Assembly: GCA_036939975.1 (NCBI GenBank)
Contig: JALLPB010001397.1
Location: forward strand, 1 to 10,008
Length of the DNA: 10,008 nucleotides
Direction: 5' to 3'
From: Cyclostephanos tholiformis
Taxonomy: Eukaryota > Bacillariophyta > Thalassiosirophyceae > Thalassiosirales > Thalassiosiraceae
Shown: one piece after another, positions 1 through 7,752 of the stretch
How the letters are laid out: each line of letters starts with the position of its first letter
Position numbering within the stretch: the first letter of the stretch is position 1
Program-made: the position numbers and the translations under genes
Notes under the pieces: generated by a model
Databases searched by the model: none
Told to the model about the DNA's origin: nothing
The model's input: only the letters and a program-made list of their open reading frames with translations

Positions 1-24
1 TCACCATTACAGTGCTCTTCTTCA
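1..24 (+). repeat. Element A 5' LTR, last 24 bases
   Basis: The 24 bases are identical to 5320-5343, and similarity stops abruptly at base 25, where the internal region starts. The terminal CA fits the LTR consensus TG...CA. The rest of this LTR lies left of the window. If it matches the 3' copy it should extend about 44 bases further upstream. Confidence 0.8.
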
Positions 25-81
25 TACCTTCTAGATTTCTCTTGGCCACGGTAAGCGCAAACGCCCCTACCAGCGCATCCT
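25..81 (+). other. Element A leader between 5' LTR and gag; primer-binding site not recognised
   Basis: A short untranslated leader separates the LTR end from the gag ATG at 82. A primer-binding site complementary to a tRNA 3' end would begin TGG immediately after the LTR. Here the sequence begins taccttctag, which does not match initiator tRNA-Met or any tRNA end I can name. It may be degenerate, or priming may use an internal tRNA fragment as in some copia elements. I cannot decide from the sequence. Confidence 0.4.
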
Positions 82-1311
82 ATGTCCCCCGAGGAAATAA
101 CGGCGCTGTTCGCCACAGCTGCCTCTACCTTCACGCCCATCGCGGGGCAGCCAACGGACGACGACCTCACTGCCCTTCGCGATGTCTTATACCCCCTCCT
201 ACTTGACATCCCTTACGATGATCAGTCCGGGGGGACACACAATCTCATTGGCCTTATAGAACCCACCGCCTCCTACACGGCAACGTGGGGTGTCACTTTC
301 CCCATCCCCGCGTGACCTCCGGCATATCCCCCCATCCCCGACAATGCGACGGCCATTGTGCACGCCCGCAGTGAAGCCAACCATGCAATCCTCGTCCGTG
401 ATTATGCATCGTATGAGGCGGCGGAATGCGCAATTGCCAAATTTATCCGTGATTCAGTGAACAAGATCTGGTACCGCGACTTACGCAACGCCCGGTTTTT
501 CTACACAAATGTCACGGCCAAACAACTCCTTGACCATCTCGATGCAAATTGCGGCGGTCTCCACCCCAGCGAGCTTGTCAGCCTTCCCACGGAAATGCTC
601 AACTACTACGTGGAAGCGGAGGGGATCCCTGAATATATCAACAAACTCGAGGAGGCACAGCGCAAGCTGGCACGTGCCAACCTGCCCATGTCTGACGACC
701 AGCTACTCGCTATCGCATCCACATCTGTCCTCGCCTCTGAACACTTCCCACGACCCACAGATGAATGGGAGGCACTGCCCCGGGCTTCCAAAACGTGGAC
801 GGCATGGAAAGCACATTACCGTGCGGCCCACCTCACATGCAAGCGCCAAATGTTGGCCGCCGGTAAAACAACCCACGGCACCGCACATGCGGCCGTAGCC
901 ATTGAGACCCCCCTCCCGCCTGACACCTATGCCCGCCTCGATGGCTACCTGGACAACCTGGTCGCAGCGGCAATGACGGAGCGCACGATGCTGACCCAAC
1001 TCATTGAGAACAATGCATCCCTCACAGCCAGTATCACTGCCCTCACGGTGAGTATTACGGCACTCACATTGGCTTACACCCTGTTGGCTACAGGGAAAGA
1101 GACCCCGACAGTACCGCCCGGCGTCAAGAAGACTAAAGCCACTGCCCACTTTTTGGACCCTATCGGTTACTGTTGGACCCATGGCTACAAGGTGCGCAAA
1201 GGACATAATAGCAAAACATGCACGGGACGCGCTGAGGGACACAAAGAGGAGGCCACCCGGGCTAACATGATGAACGGGAGTGCGGCTAACAAGGGATGGG
1301 AGCTCACCTGA
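82..1311 (+). pseudogene. gag: Element A gag, with an in-frame stop
   Basis: Gag forms the virus-like particle and packages the element RNA. The frame opens at ATG 82 (MSPEEITALF), is broken by TGA at 313-315 (codon 78), and continues without a shift to TGA at 1309-1311, about 409 codons in all. The core around 420-860 is rich in Trp, Leu and charged residues, including an IPEYINKLEEAQRKLARA helix. Near residues 300-335 there is a heptad-like Leu/Ile/Thr repeat (LTASITALTVSITALTLA). A zinc-binding motif lies at 1171-1221 with order Cys-x2-His-x7-His-x4-Cys, unlike the usual retroviral C-x2-C-x4-H-x4-C. It is followed by a basic, Asn/Gly-rich tail. The internal stop fits CGA to TGA at a CpG. 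The stop at 1309 may be native or a further CGA to TGA change. An ATG at 358 would give a shorter product but lies inside the conserved frame. Confidence 0.85.
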
Positions 1312-1638
1312 CGGGGTGGGCTGGGGATAGTAAGTGTAGCTAACAGTGACACTAATAACATGTTTCAATTAGCCACAGCAACTATCGCTGGTAGCCCACC
1401 CCCTCTACATCCCCACACCGCAACTACAGCTATCGCTGACATGGGTGCCAGTGACCACTACCTAAAACCGTCCGCCCCGGTTGCCGCCTGCACCTCAGCA
1501 CCTCGCACCATCATTCACACAGCCACGGTAGAAAGCTAAACCTCCACTACTGGTGCTCTTCTTTCCCTCCCACCTACTCTCTCCACCGCCGCCTGGACGG
1601 GATACATCATTGACGGATTTACTAACAATCTTATCAGT
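1312..1638 (+). pseudogene. Element A protease domain, active-site triplet altered
   Basis: The aspartic protease would cut Gag-Pol into its parts. In the Gag frame the sequence reads through to ADMGASDHYL at about 1435-1464, the position where this family has Asp-Thr/Ser-Gly-Ala. The catalytic Asp is present (GAC 1438-1440), but the next residue is Met (ATG 1441-1443), as expected from ACG to ATG at a CpG. A TAA at 1537-1539 interrupts the domain. After it the frame resumes with GYIIDGFTNNLISLGKLCD and runs into the downstream open stretch. The ISLGKLCD and later GTILTGSRE-like segments are typical of the protease/integrase junction of this copia group (recalled). The product would be inactive by both lesions. 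Confidence 0.75.
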
Positions 1639-3291
1639 TTGGGCAAGCTGTGTGATGGCAATTGCACCATAGTGCTTGACAAACGAACCCTCATTGTCCG
1701 GGACCACACCGGCCGGACAATTCTCACAGGCTCGCGCGAACCCAACGGTGCGTGCCTCTGGCATATACCTCTCCTCGGACACCATCACGCCGCTCTCGGC
1801 GCTTGGCCCACATCCGAGGCGCCTCATGTCATCGAATTCGAGGAGGACATCCCATCCCCACCAGATACCCCATCGGTACCGCCTCCGCTTCCCCTGGTCA
1901 CACCACCAACTCCATCTCAACTACCACGGCACATCGCCACCACACAGGCAGCCAGAGCTTATGACCTACCCAACACCCCCATCCTCATTCACTATCTCCA
2001 TGCGACCACGGGCTACCTGGTCAAAAGCACCTGGCTAGATGCCATTAAGCGCGGCACTTATCAGTCCTGGCCAGGGCTCACACCTGTGTTGGTGGCTAAA
2101 TACTGCCCAAATGCAGACAAAACCCATAAGGGGCATTTGGCGCAACCACGCCAGCACGTTCGATCTACTCAGCACCAGCCCACTTGTGCCCCCCAGCTGG
2201 CCGGACCACCCTGTACCCTCACGGGCACATCCATGCTGGTCATCACTGTTATCCCCATCACCAAAATCTTCACGGACAACACCGGCCGCTTTGCGTCACG
2301 GGCCCGGAGTGGCAATCAATACCTTATGATCACCCTGCACTCCCCTTCCAATGCCATCCTGGTGCAGCCATTCGCATCCAAACATGACGCTCACCGCATC
2401 GCACCCTACAGAGCAACCTACTCTTGGCTTGCGGCTTGCAATGCTGCCCCAATGCTGCACATCCTTGACAACAAAGTCAGTGCCGTGTTCCAACACGCCA
2501 TCACCAGCAACAACTGCTCTTTCCAGCTGGTGCCCCCTCATGTCCACCGCCGGAATGCCGCCGAGAGAGCTATTCGGACTTTCAAAGACCACTTTCTTAC
2601 CATACTGGCTGGCATCGCTCCTACATTCCCATGGGACCGATGGGACTTACTTTTGCCCCAAGCTGAACTCACCCTCAACCTCTTACGACCTGGGCCACCT
2701 CACACTACTTCTGCCTGGGATTGCCTCTTTGGCCCCTACAATTTTGATGCAACATCAATGGGACCGGCTGGGGCACGTATCCTTATCCACACCAAGGCCT
2801 CCATCCGCCGGTCCTTGGACTTTCGCTGTCATGAGGGGTTCTACGTTGGGCCCGCCTTAATGCACTACCGCTGCTACAAGGTCCTCAACAAAGCCACTGG
2901 CGTGGTCACAATCAGTGACACCATCAAATTCCGCCACCACAACTTACCGGAACCCAGCATGACATTGGAAGATGAACTTCTCCATGCCATCCAAGCTATC
3001 CACACCACACTACTCCAGGCCTCCCACACTCCGCAGGAGGAGCAACTCCAGGCTATTGACACTTTACGTACCATTGTCCACGCCTACAAACACCTCGATG
3101 CAGGGCGCACACCCCCGGCAACACTACCGGACCCACCTCCGGGGATACCGACGCCACCTCCAGGGGTGCAGGGGCCACTTCCAGGGGTGCCTGCACCATT
3201 CCCTCCCCCTGGAAGGACCACACCGCTAGACCATGAGCCCGGTCCTCCCCATTGCACAGGGACGAACCCACCCCCCCCACCGGATGGGTGA
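1639..3291 (+). pseudogene. Element A integrase plus proline-rich linker (longest open segment)
   Basis: Integrase inserts the cDNA into host DNA. This 550-codon open stretch is not a free gene: the ATG at 1639 is internal to the polyprotein frame. An N-terminal zinc-finger-like region begins at the paired His of IHYLH (1990-2001). The catalytic core carries Asp in FTDNTG (2275-2277), Asp in HILDNK (2467-2469) and Glu in NAAERAIR (2563-2565). The second Asp and the Glu are separated by 31 residues, so the D,D-E triad is intact. The conserved run QLVPPHVHRRNAAERAIRTF is clear. The C-terminal part includes GFYVGPALMHYRCYKV. Then follow a Glu/Gln/His-rich helix and a proline-rich region with 21-base repeats. 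TGA 3289-3291 ends the segment, but the frame continues as Pol after it. Confidence 0.9.
3133..3216 (+). repeat. Four 21-bp tandem repeats in the integrase-RT linker
   Basis: Units start at 3133, 3154, 3175 and 3196, exactly 21 bases apart. Each encodes seven residues of the type PPPGIPT, PPPGVQG, PLPGVPA, with the fourth unit more diverged. The period keeps the reading frame, so the repeat varies the length of a flexible proline-rich linker without breaking Pol. A long C run follows at about 3270-3281. Confidence 0.8.
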
Positions 3292-3737
3292 TGGCGTACC
3301 GTCCCCGCGAGACAGAGACGTGCGCCACACTCAGCACTCACCGACATACCAGTCGCATTGCGCACATGCTCCCGCTCCATCAATCCCTTCGCGGCTCTTG
3401 CCAGCACTCTCGTTGACGACACTGACTTGAACCCCCATGCCACTGCCGATAACGTGGCCGCTCCAGTCCTTGATACTGTGATGGGCCAGCAACTGGAACA
3501 TCGGCAGTTACGGCGCCATTCGGACTATAAAGCGGTGTGGGACAAATCATACGCCAATTAATTTGGGCGGCTCTGCCAAGGTATTGGTCGGGATCCCACG
3601 AACCCCCACAACAAACAAGTTGAAGGCACAGATACATTCCGTCCCATACCCTACTACTCCATTCCCGTCGCACGCCGGAGCGACATTACATACACAAGAG
3701 TTGTCTGTGAATACCGCCCCCAAAAGGCGGACCCTAA
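3292..3737 (+). pseudogene. Element A reverse transcriptase, N-terminal part, frame +1
   Basis: After TGA 3289-3291 the same frame continues. From about 3445 it reads as the N-terminal RT region: LEHRQLRRHSDYKAVWDKSYAN, then TAA 3559-3561, then FGRLCQGIG, EGTDTFRPIPYYSIP and VVCEYRPQKADPN up to about 3735. The junction SYAN-stop-FGRLCQG places the stop where this family has an acidic residue (GAA to TAA, a transversion). Near 3735-3741 the continuation moves to frame +3, starting with ITIGGNRICYPGDTG. A single lost base explains this exactly. No upstream start or independent gene is implied. Confidence 0.8.
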
Positions 3738-5027
3738 CCAACGCGCATAACAATCGGTGGCAACAGAATCTGTTACCCAGGCGACACCGGCACCAAAACT
3801 GGATCCTTGGAACTGGTAAAACTTGTCATCAATAGCATCTTTTCTACCAAAGACGCAAGCTTTGCCTGCTTCGACATCAGCAACTTCTACTTAGGCATGC
3901 CTTTGGATCGCCCCGAGTACGTCCGCATCAAACTCAGCGATATCCCGTCTGAGGTGGTGGATGAATATAACCTCCCAACATATGAACACGCAGGGTGGAT
4001 CTACTTTGAAATTACGAAGGGGGTCTACGAGTTAAAACAGGCAGGTAAGCTTGCAAATGACCTCCTTGACAAACGCCTGGGGGAACACGGGTACTACCAG
4101 TCTGCCACCACCCCTGGCCTTTGGCGGCACTGGTGGCGCCCGGTTGTTTTTATACTCATTGTTGATGATTTTGGCATTCAATACGTGGGTCGGCGACATT
4201 CTGACCACCTCTTACATGCTTTACGGGCAACTTACACAGTTACTACCAACTGGGATGGAGCTAAATTCGTGGGCATTGACCTTACATGGGATTACGCTAA
4301 CTGCACATGCCGCCTCTGTATGACCAATTACATCGAGACTCTCCTCCTCAAATACAACCACCCTCGCCCCTCCAAGCTGCAACACTCTCCACATGCCCAT
4401 CGTGAAATAACGTATGGGGCTAAGGAACAACTCCTGCCTGATGCTGATACCAGCCCACCCTTACCTCCAGCTGGCATCAAACGCATCCAAGCCATTGTTG
4501 GGTCTCTCCTCTACTATGTACGGGCCGTCGACAACAAACTCTTGGCCACACTCAGCACCATCAGTGCCCAGCAAGCTACCGCTATGGAAAACACTGTCAA
4601 GGCAGTTTCTCAATTACTTGATTATGTGGCTTTTTATCTCAACGATGGCATCTTGTATCGTGCTAGCTCCATGGTTTTGGCGGCCCACTCTGATGCAAGC
4701 TTCCTCACAGAACCGGGGTCACGTAGCCGTGCGGGGGCCTACATCTTCCTTTCCGACGACGATCCTATTCCCCACCTTAATGGTCCTATCCTCACCATTT
4801 CCCACATAATCAAATATGTTATGGCCTCCACGGCTGAGGCTGAACTTGCGGCCCTATACACCACGGCACGGGAGATGATCCCATTACGCAATGCCCTCAC
4901 CGAAATGGGCTGGCCCCAGCCCAAATCCCCTATCCAGACCAACAACTCAGCCGCCCACGGTTTCATCCAAGACACCATCGTCCAACAACGTATTAAAATG
5001 ATATGGATGAGACTCCATTGGCTATGA
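3738..5027 (+). pseudogene. Element A reverse transcriptase core and RNase H, frame +3
   Basis: This segment makes cDNA from element RNA and degrades the RNA strand. Frame +3 is open from just after TAA 3735-3737 to TGA 5025-5027. RT motifs visible are FDISNFYLG with catalytic Asp at 3873-3875, PLDRPEYVRI, the fingers/palm motif GVYELKQAG (usually GVYGLKQAG, so one Gly is Glu), TPGLWRH, and the YxDD-equivalent LIVDDFGIQ with Asp codons at 4164 and 4167. The RT catalytic Asp residues are therefore intact. RNase H follows with HSDASFL (Asp 4692-4694) and STAEAELAAL (Glu codons 4836 and 4842). QTNNSAAHG comes next, where the expected catalytic Asp is Asn (AAC 4941-4943). That change fits a CpG to CpA transition. 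The upstream TTG at 3807 is not a real start. Confidence 0.9.
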
Positions 5028-5300
5028 TGTCATGCGGCCCAGGGCCAGTTCTGCTTTTACTGGGACAAAGGTAGTATGAATATGGTGAATTACCACACAA
5101 AACACCATCCTCCTGCCTACCACTTAGCCCATAGGTCTACCCATGCAGGTTTAGCCAACACTGCCATGCCTGCAGGGGTGTGTAGCTTAGTACGGCAGCT
5201 GGCCAGACCTTGCAACCATTGCCTTCCTTTCCCTAAAGGCCACAGCCACAGCAGCATTGGTCACACCTATTTAGATGTAGTAAGAGCACCGTGCTCATAA
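5028..5300 (+). pseudogene. Element A RNase H C-terminus and Pol tail after an in-frame TGA
   Basis: The frame that ends at TGA 5025-5027 continues directly as CHAAQGQFCFYWDKGSMNMV and then NYHTKHHPPAYHLAHRS. In this copia group that is the end of RNase H, with a (D/N)YxTKHHPP signature where other copia elements have ADxLTK (recalled). The residue at the stop is usually Arg, so CGA to TGA is likely. A tail with four Cys/His-containing stretches (GVCSLVRQLARPCNHCLPFP) runs on to TAA 5298-5300, inside the proposed 3' LTR. The ATG at 5076 is internal. Confidence 0.82.
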
Positions 5301-5343
5301 ATCTTGAAGGAATATTTTATCACCATTACAGTGCTCTTCTTCA
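5276..5343 (+). repeat. Element A 3' LTR, about 68 bp
   Basis: The right edge is fixed by the 24-base match to 1-24 and the CA end at 5342-5343. The left edge is inferred: the sequence TGTAGTAAGAGCAC at 5276-5289 is a near-perfect inverted copy of the right end (GTGCTCTTCTTCA), as expected for LTR ends recognised by integrase. A 13-base palindrome, GAGCAC-C-GTGCTC, sits at 5284-5296. About 68 bp is very short for a copia LTR. No clear polypurine tract precedes 5276, which leaves the left edge less certain than the right. Confidence 0.65.
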
Positions 5344-5517
5344 AAACCTGTTTCCCAAAGTCATCCCTACTAGCAATATCAAGTGATTATCCAATGTAAG
5401 CAGCATGATCAGACAGCATTATATGCCATAGGTGATGATGCCTTTCTTTATGCATCCTCTAACATTCCTCATCTAATATGCCCTCCAAATCAACATGCCT
5501 CTCGTCCATTGTGCATG

Positions 5518-5646
5518 GCTTGGTCCATATCCGATGTGCCCTCTTTCGTTGTGGCCTGGTCTTTGATCGCTGTGCAACATCTTCTCATCACGGCCTGGTC
5601 TTTGATCACCGCACATCATATAATCTCTTTCGCCTGGTCTATGATT
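5518..5646 (+). repeat. Degenerate 39-bp tandem repeat, about four units
   Basis: The core gcctggtctttgatc occurs at 5554 and 5593, a shortened form (gcctggtct then atgatt) at 5632, and a diverged form (gcttggtccatatc) at 5518. Spacings are 36, 39 and 39 bases, all multiples of three. In the frame open from 5383 to 5685 the repeat reads AWSISDVPSFVV, AWSLIAVQHLLIT, AWSLITAHHIISF, AWSMIAS. It may be an enhancer-type repeat inside an LTR or a short repetitive protein segment. I favour the LTR reading because of its position upstream of the PBS. Confidence 0.7.
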
Positions 5647-5680
5647 GCATCCCTATTCTTTTATCAAGTCAATGCAAAAA

Positions 5681-5694
5681 GGTAATGCATTACC
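5681..5694. other. 14-bp perfect palindrome
   Basis: GGTAATGCATTACC reads identically on both strands. It lies in the probable LTR of element B, between the 39-bp repeats and the primer-binding site, where promoter or processing signals are expected. A role as a binding site for a dimeric factor is possible but is inference only. Confidence 0.6.
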
Positions 5695-5799
5695 CCCTTT
5701 GTCCCTACACCATCACACCTTCTATCAAGACTGTTTGCTGTGGCATCGGTTGATCTTTCATTTGCTTGACAAAAACGACCAAAAACGAATCCCCCCCCC

Positions 5800-5811
5800 A
5801 CCAATCAGAGC
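5800..5811 (+). promoter_or_regulatory. Element B primer-binding site, degraded, initiator tRNA-Met type
   Basis: The sequence accaatcagagc matches the common copia primer-binding site TGGTATCAGAGC over its last eight bases (ATCAGAGC), which pair with the 3' region of initiator tRNA-Met. It lies 36 bases before the gag ATG and right after the putative LTR end. The first four bases do not match, so it is either mutated or a chance partial match. Confidence 0.5.
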
Positions 5812-5847
5812 AAGCTCCCACAGAAAGATCTTTTTGGTGACACTCCA

Positions 5848-7525
5848 ATGGGAGCCAGCATTGGTTCAGGAGAGGACAAGCAAATCCTATCAAGCAAGAA
5901 CAAAGAATTGCTTGCCCATTTCAATGCCCTCTCTGGTGAGCAACATTTCGAGATCCTCCAGAACCTACATGCGGGTAAAGAGGAAGAAGAATTCTTCAAG
6001 ACCAAGGAAAAAGATGAGATGGTTGTAGCCTCCATGGAAGAAACTGCAAAGGCTGAGCTCTATGAGAACATCATGGCAGAACGATGCAAACAAGACCTCA
6101 AGATAAAATATGGTTCGGCCAATACTCCTTCCCACTAGCTCGCCTCTGGACTTCACATCACATTATCTTCTCACAATGACCCTGATCTAAATGCCACAAG
6201 AATCATTATATGGATTGGATGCTATCAAGTGCAAAAAGATTCAAGACAAAGTCATCAAGTCATTGTCCCCAAAGATCTTAGCCGGGAACCTGAGCAGGTT
6301 GCTTACTAGCAACAACATTGCCATTATGACATTGCTGCAGACACCCTCTCCTGGCAGTCTTCTCCCAAAAATATTTGCACCTTCTGCACTCAATATGATA
6401 TGGTCTCTCTTTTGTTAATTCCCCAGGATGTTGACCTCTCCAAGCCCCATCTTGTTGCAATGGCTCATCATTTCAAAGATGCCATTGTAGATTGGCATTC
6501 TCTTGATGATAACAATTACTTTGAGTGGCAAGAATTCCTCCTCCATTATGGCTCCAATGAAGAAACCACAAGTGATAATTGGCTTGAAGAGCCCTACTAC
6601 TCTCAATGGAACCTATGGTGCATGCTGAGGTTGAATCCGACATGGTCAACATGCCAAAGCAGCAGCACGGTGCTATCACCACCCTCCATCTCATCATTAA
6701 ATGCATGGTAGCATTGATTCAGGAGGCAAAAGATGCCCTTGAAATATACATGAAGGACTTCGACATCACCAAATTCCCTGGCAAGAACATACCTACAGCT
6801 TGTCTTTGCCTCAAATCTGTCGCAAAAGCTCTTGGGGATGGCAACCTTCCTTCCAACACAACTTGCAAGGTCCTCAAAGGTTTTGCTAAATCCTCGACCA
6901 AATCATTCAATGACTTCTGTTCCAGCCAGATTGTTCTATGTCATGGATGTTTTTATACAGACATCATGAAAAGGAAATCTATTCAATCTCAGTTATGCAA
7001 CTTGCTCGATGACATTGAAATGACTTACCTTGATTTAGTCGGTGGGAACAAATGGGATGGGATTGTTGCCTCCCCCACCCCCTCTTTGTTTGTCACTAAT
7101 GCCCCCCTCGATGACAAAGATGAGCATGAGGCACATGCCCTAGCTGCCAAGTCAAACATTCCTTGGGACAACTGGGTTTAGCTATGCGCAAAGTGCCACC
7201 ACTGTGGTGCCAAAGGACACATCCGCCCGCACTACCCTGACTACCTCAAAAAGCTCGAAGCAGGAGAAATAAAGCGCCCTTTCCGCCCAAGTAAAATCAG
7301 CCACATCCAACCAACTGTGGCTTCCCTCAACCCCATCACCAAAATGTCATCAAAGACCCTAAAATGAAAGCCTTCCTCTCAGCCTTCAATGCCATCTTCA
7401 ATGATAAGGCCAGTGTGGAAGACAACAAAGATGACAGTCAAAGTGAAGTTGATGACCACATGGATGAAGACATTGACGATGATGTATACAATTTTTTGGC
7501 AAAGGTTGGCTCTTTGAAAGAATAG
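5848..7525 (+). pseudogene. gag: Element B gag, with stops and frameshifts
   Basis: Reading starts at ATG 5848 in frame +1 (MGASIGSGEDKQIL), with charged helices rich in Lys/Glu. It passes TAG 6136-6138 and TAG 6307-6309 and continues to about 6600 (QDVDLSKPHLVAMAHHFKDA). It then moves to frame +3 (one base lost near 6600-6606): HAEVESDMVNMPKQQHG, then KDALEIYMKDFDITKFPGKN and FNDFCSSQIVLCHG. TAG 7179-7181 follows, then a zinc knuckle at 7194-7235: Cys-x2-Cys-x4-His-x4, with Tyr (TAC 7233-7235) in place of the last Cys. Another shift near 7316-7345 moves to frame +2, which ends in an Asp/Glu-rich tail (about 7417-7487) at TAG 7523-7525. Frame +2 at 6191-6418 is a shadow; the frame +1 text is more protein-like. 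Gag would package RNA in particles, but this copy cannot. Confidence 0.72.
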
Positions 7526-7752
7526 GCTGGGAGCTGCTTGGTGCTCACATCAGCCTGATATTTTGCCAAATCAAAGCTGTTCTTCAAGTCATCGTGAATT
7601 TTTGGAGCCCCCTTCTACTCCAATGCTTGTCTTGATGGCTCATTAAGTTTGCCATCCTTCTTTTCTATCTCCAGCTACCATATTGCTTCTTGAATGTCAT
7701 TTCTTCTGTCCATGACTACGTTATGATCCATTGACATATCCTACACAACAGG
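7526..7752 (+). other. Element B Gag-Pol junction, coding frame unclear
   Basis: No frame is convincingly coding here. Frame +1 reads through with two stops (TGA at 7633-7635 and 7732-7734) and hydrophobic text such as KFAILLFYLQLPYCFL. Frame +2, which carries the end of gag, has several stops. The stretch is presumably the decayed join between Gag and the His/Cys-rich segment upstream of protease. I see no RNA gene, repeat or promoter in it. Confidence 0.35.

Larger units (their letters stand above)
1312..5300 (+). pseudogene. pol: Element A pol (protease-integrase-RT-RNase H), disrupted
   Basis: This is the whole Pol region following Gag in the same frame (+1). Domains in order are protease (about 1400-1780), integrase (about 1975-2900), a proline-rich linker (about 3090-3290), RT (about 3440-4560) and RNase H (about 4660-5130), then a tail ending at TAA 5298-5300. 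Disruptions are TAA 1537-1539, TGA 3289-3291, TAA 3559-3561, a one-base loss near 3735-3741 moving the reading from frame +1 to +3, and TGA 5025-5027. Pol-like sequence continues on both sides of every break, so these are lesions in one ancestral polyprotein and not separate genes. The last 25 bases of the frame fall inside the 3' LTR. Confidence 0.88.
1..5343 (+). mobile_element. Element A: nearly complete, inactive Ty1/copia LTR retrotransposon
   Basis: A 24-base sequence at 1-24 (beginning tcaccattac, ending tcttca) recurs exactly at 5320-5343, and both copies end in CA, as LTRs do. Between them lie a Gag with a zinc-binding motif and a Pol in the copia order protease, integrase, RT, RNase H. 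Integrase before RT separates copia from gypsy elements. All domains are on the + strand. The copy is inactive: six in-frame stops, one frameshift, and substitutions in the protease and RNase H active sites. The 5' LTR begins upstream of the window, so the left target-site duplication cannot be seen. The five bases after 5343 are aaacc. The proteins resemble copia elements common in diatoms and other marine microalgae (recalled, not searched). Confidence 0.9.
5344..5799 (+). repeat. Probable remainder of element B 5' LTR
   Basis: These 456 bases hold no convincing gene. They lie between the end of element A and the primer-binding site of element B, exactly where a 5' LTR (or its right part) should be. 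They contain a four-unit 39-bp degenerate repeat, a 14-bp palindrome, AT-rich TATA-like stretches (about 5419-5424 and 5619-5624) and a run of nine C at 5791-5799 before the PBS. A CA at 5799-5800 could be the LTR end. The start of B's 3' LTR (9912-10008) does not match anything here, so this would be only the right part. The assignment rests on position and content, because no second copy is available in the window. Confidence 0.5.

Noticed and set aside
25..48. Primer-binding site for element A
   Set aside because: No TGG start and no match to a tRNA 3' end that I recognise, so I do not call one.
703..1368. 221-codon open frame on the minus strand
   Set aside because: It lies wholly antisense to the gag frame, whose zinc motif and core are recognisable. 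No domain is visible in it, and GC-rich coding DNA often leaves such antisense frames open.
3053..3443. Gly/Pro-rich minus-strand open frames
   Set aside because: These are the antisense reading of the proline-rich 21-bp repeats and linker. Low-complexity composition explains their length.
3807..3809. TTG as a start codon for an independent RT gene
   Set aside because: RT-like text continues upstream in the same frame (GGNRICYPGDTGTKTGS) back to the frameshift, so the position is internal.
5383..5685. 100-codon frame as a host gene
   Set aside because: It has repeats but no recognisable domain, lies in probable LTR DNA, and has no supporting context. It is kept only as a repeat observation.
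6191..6418. Frame +2 segment in gag of element B as a separate gene
   Set aside because: Frame +1 across the same bases continues the gag text on both sides and is more hydrophilic and protein-like. The frame +2 text is a shadow.
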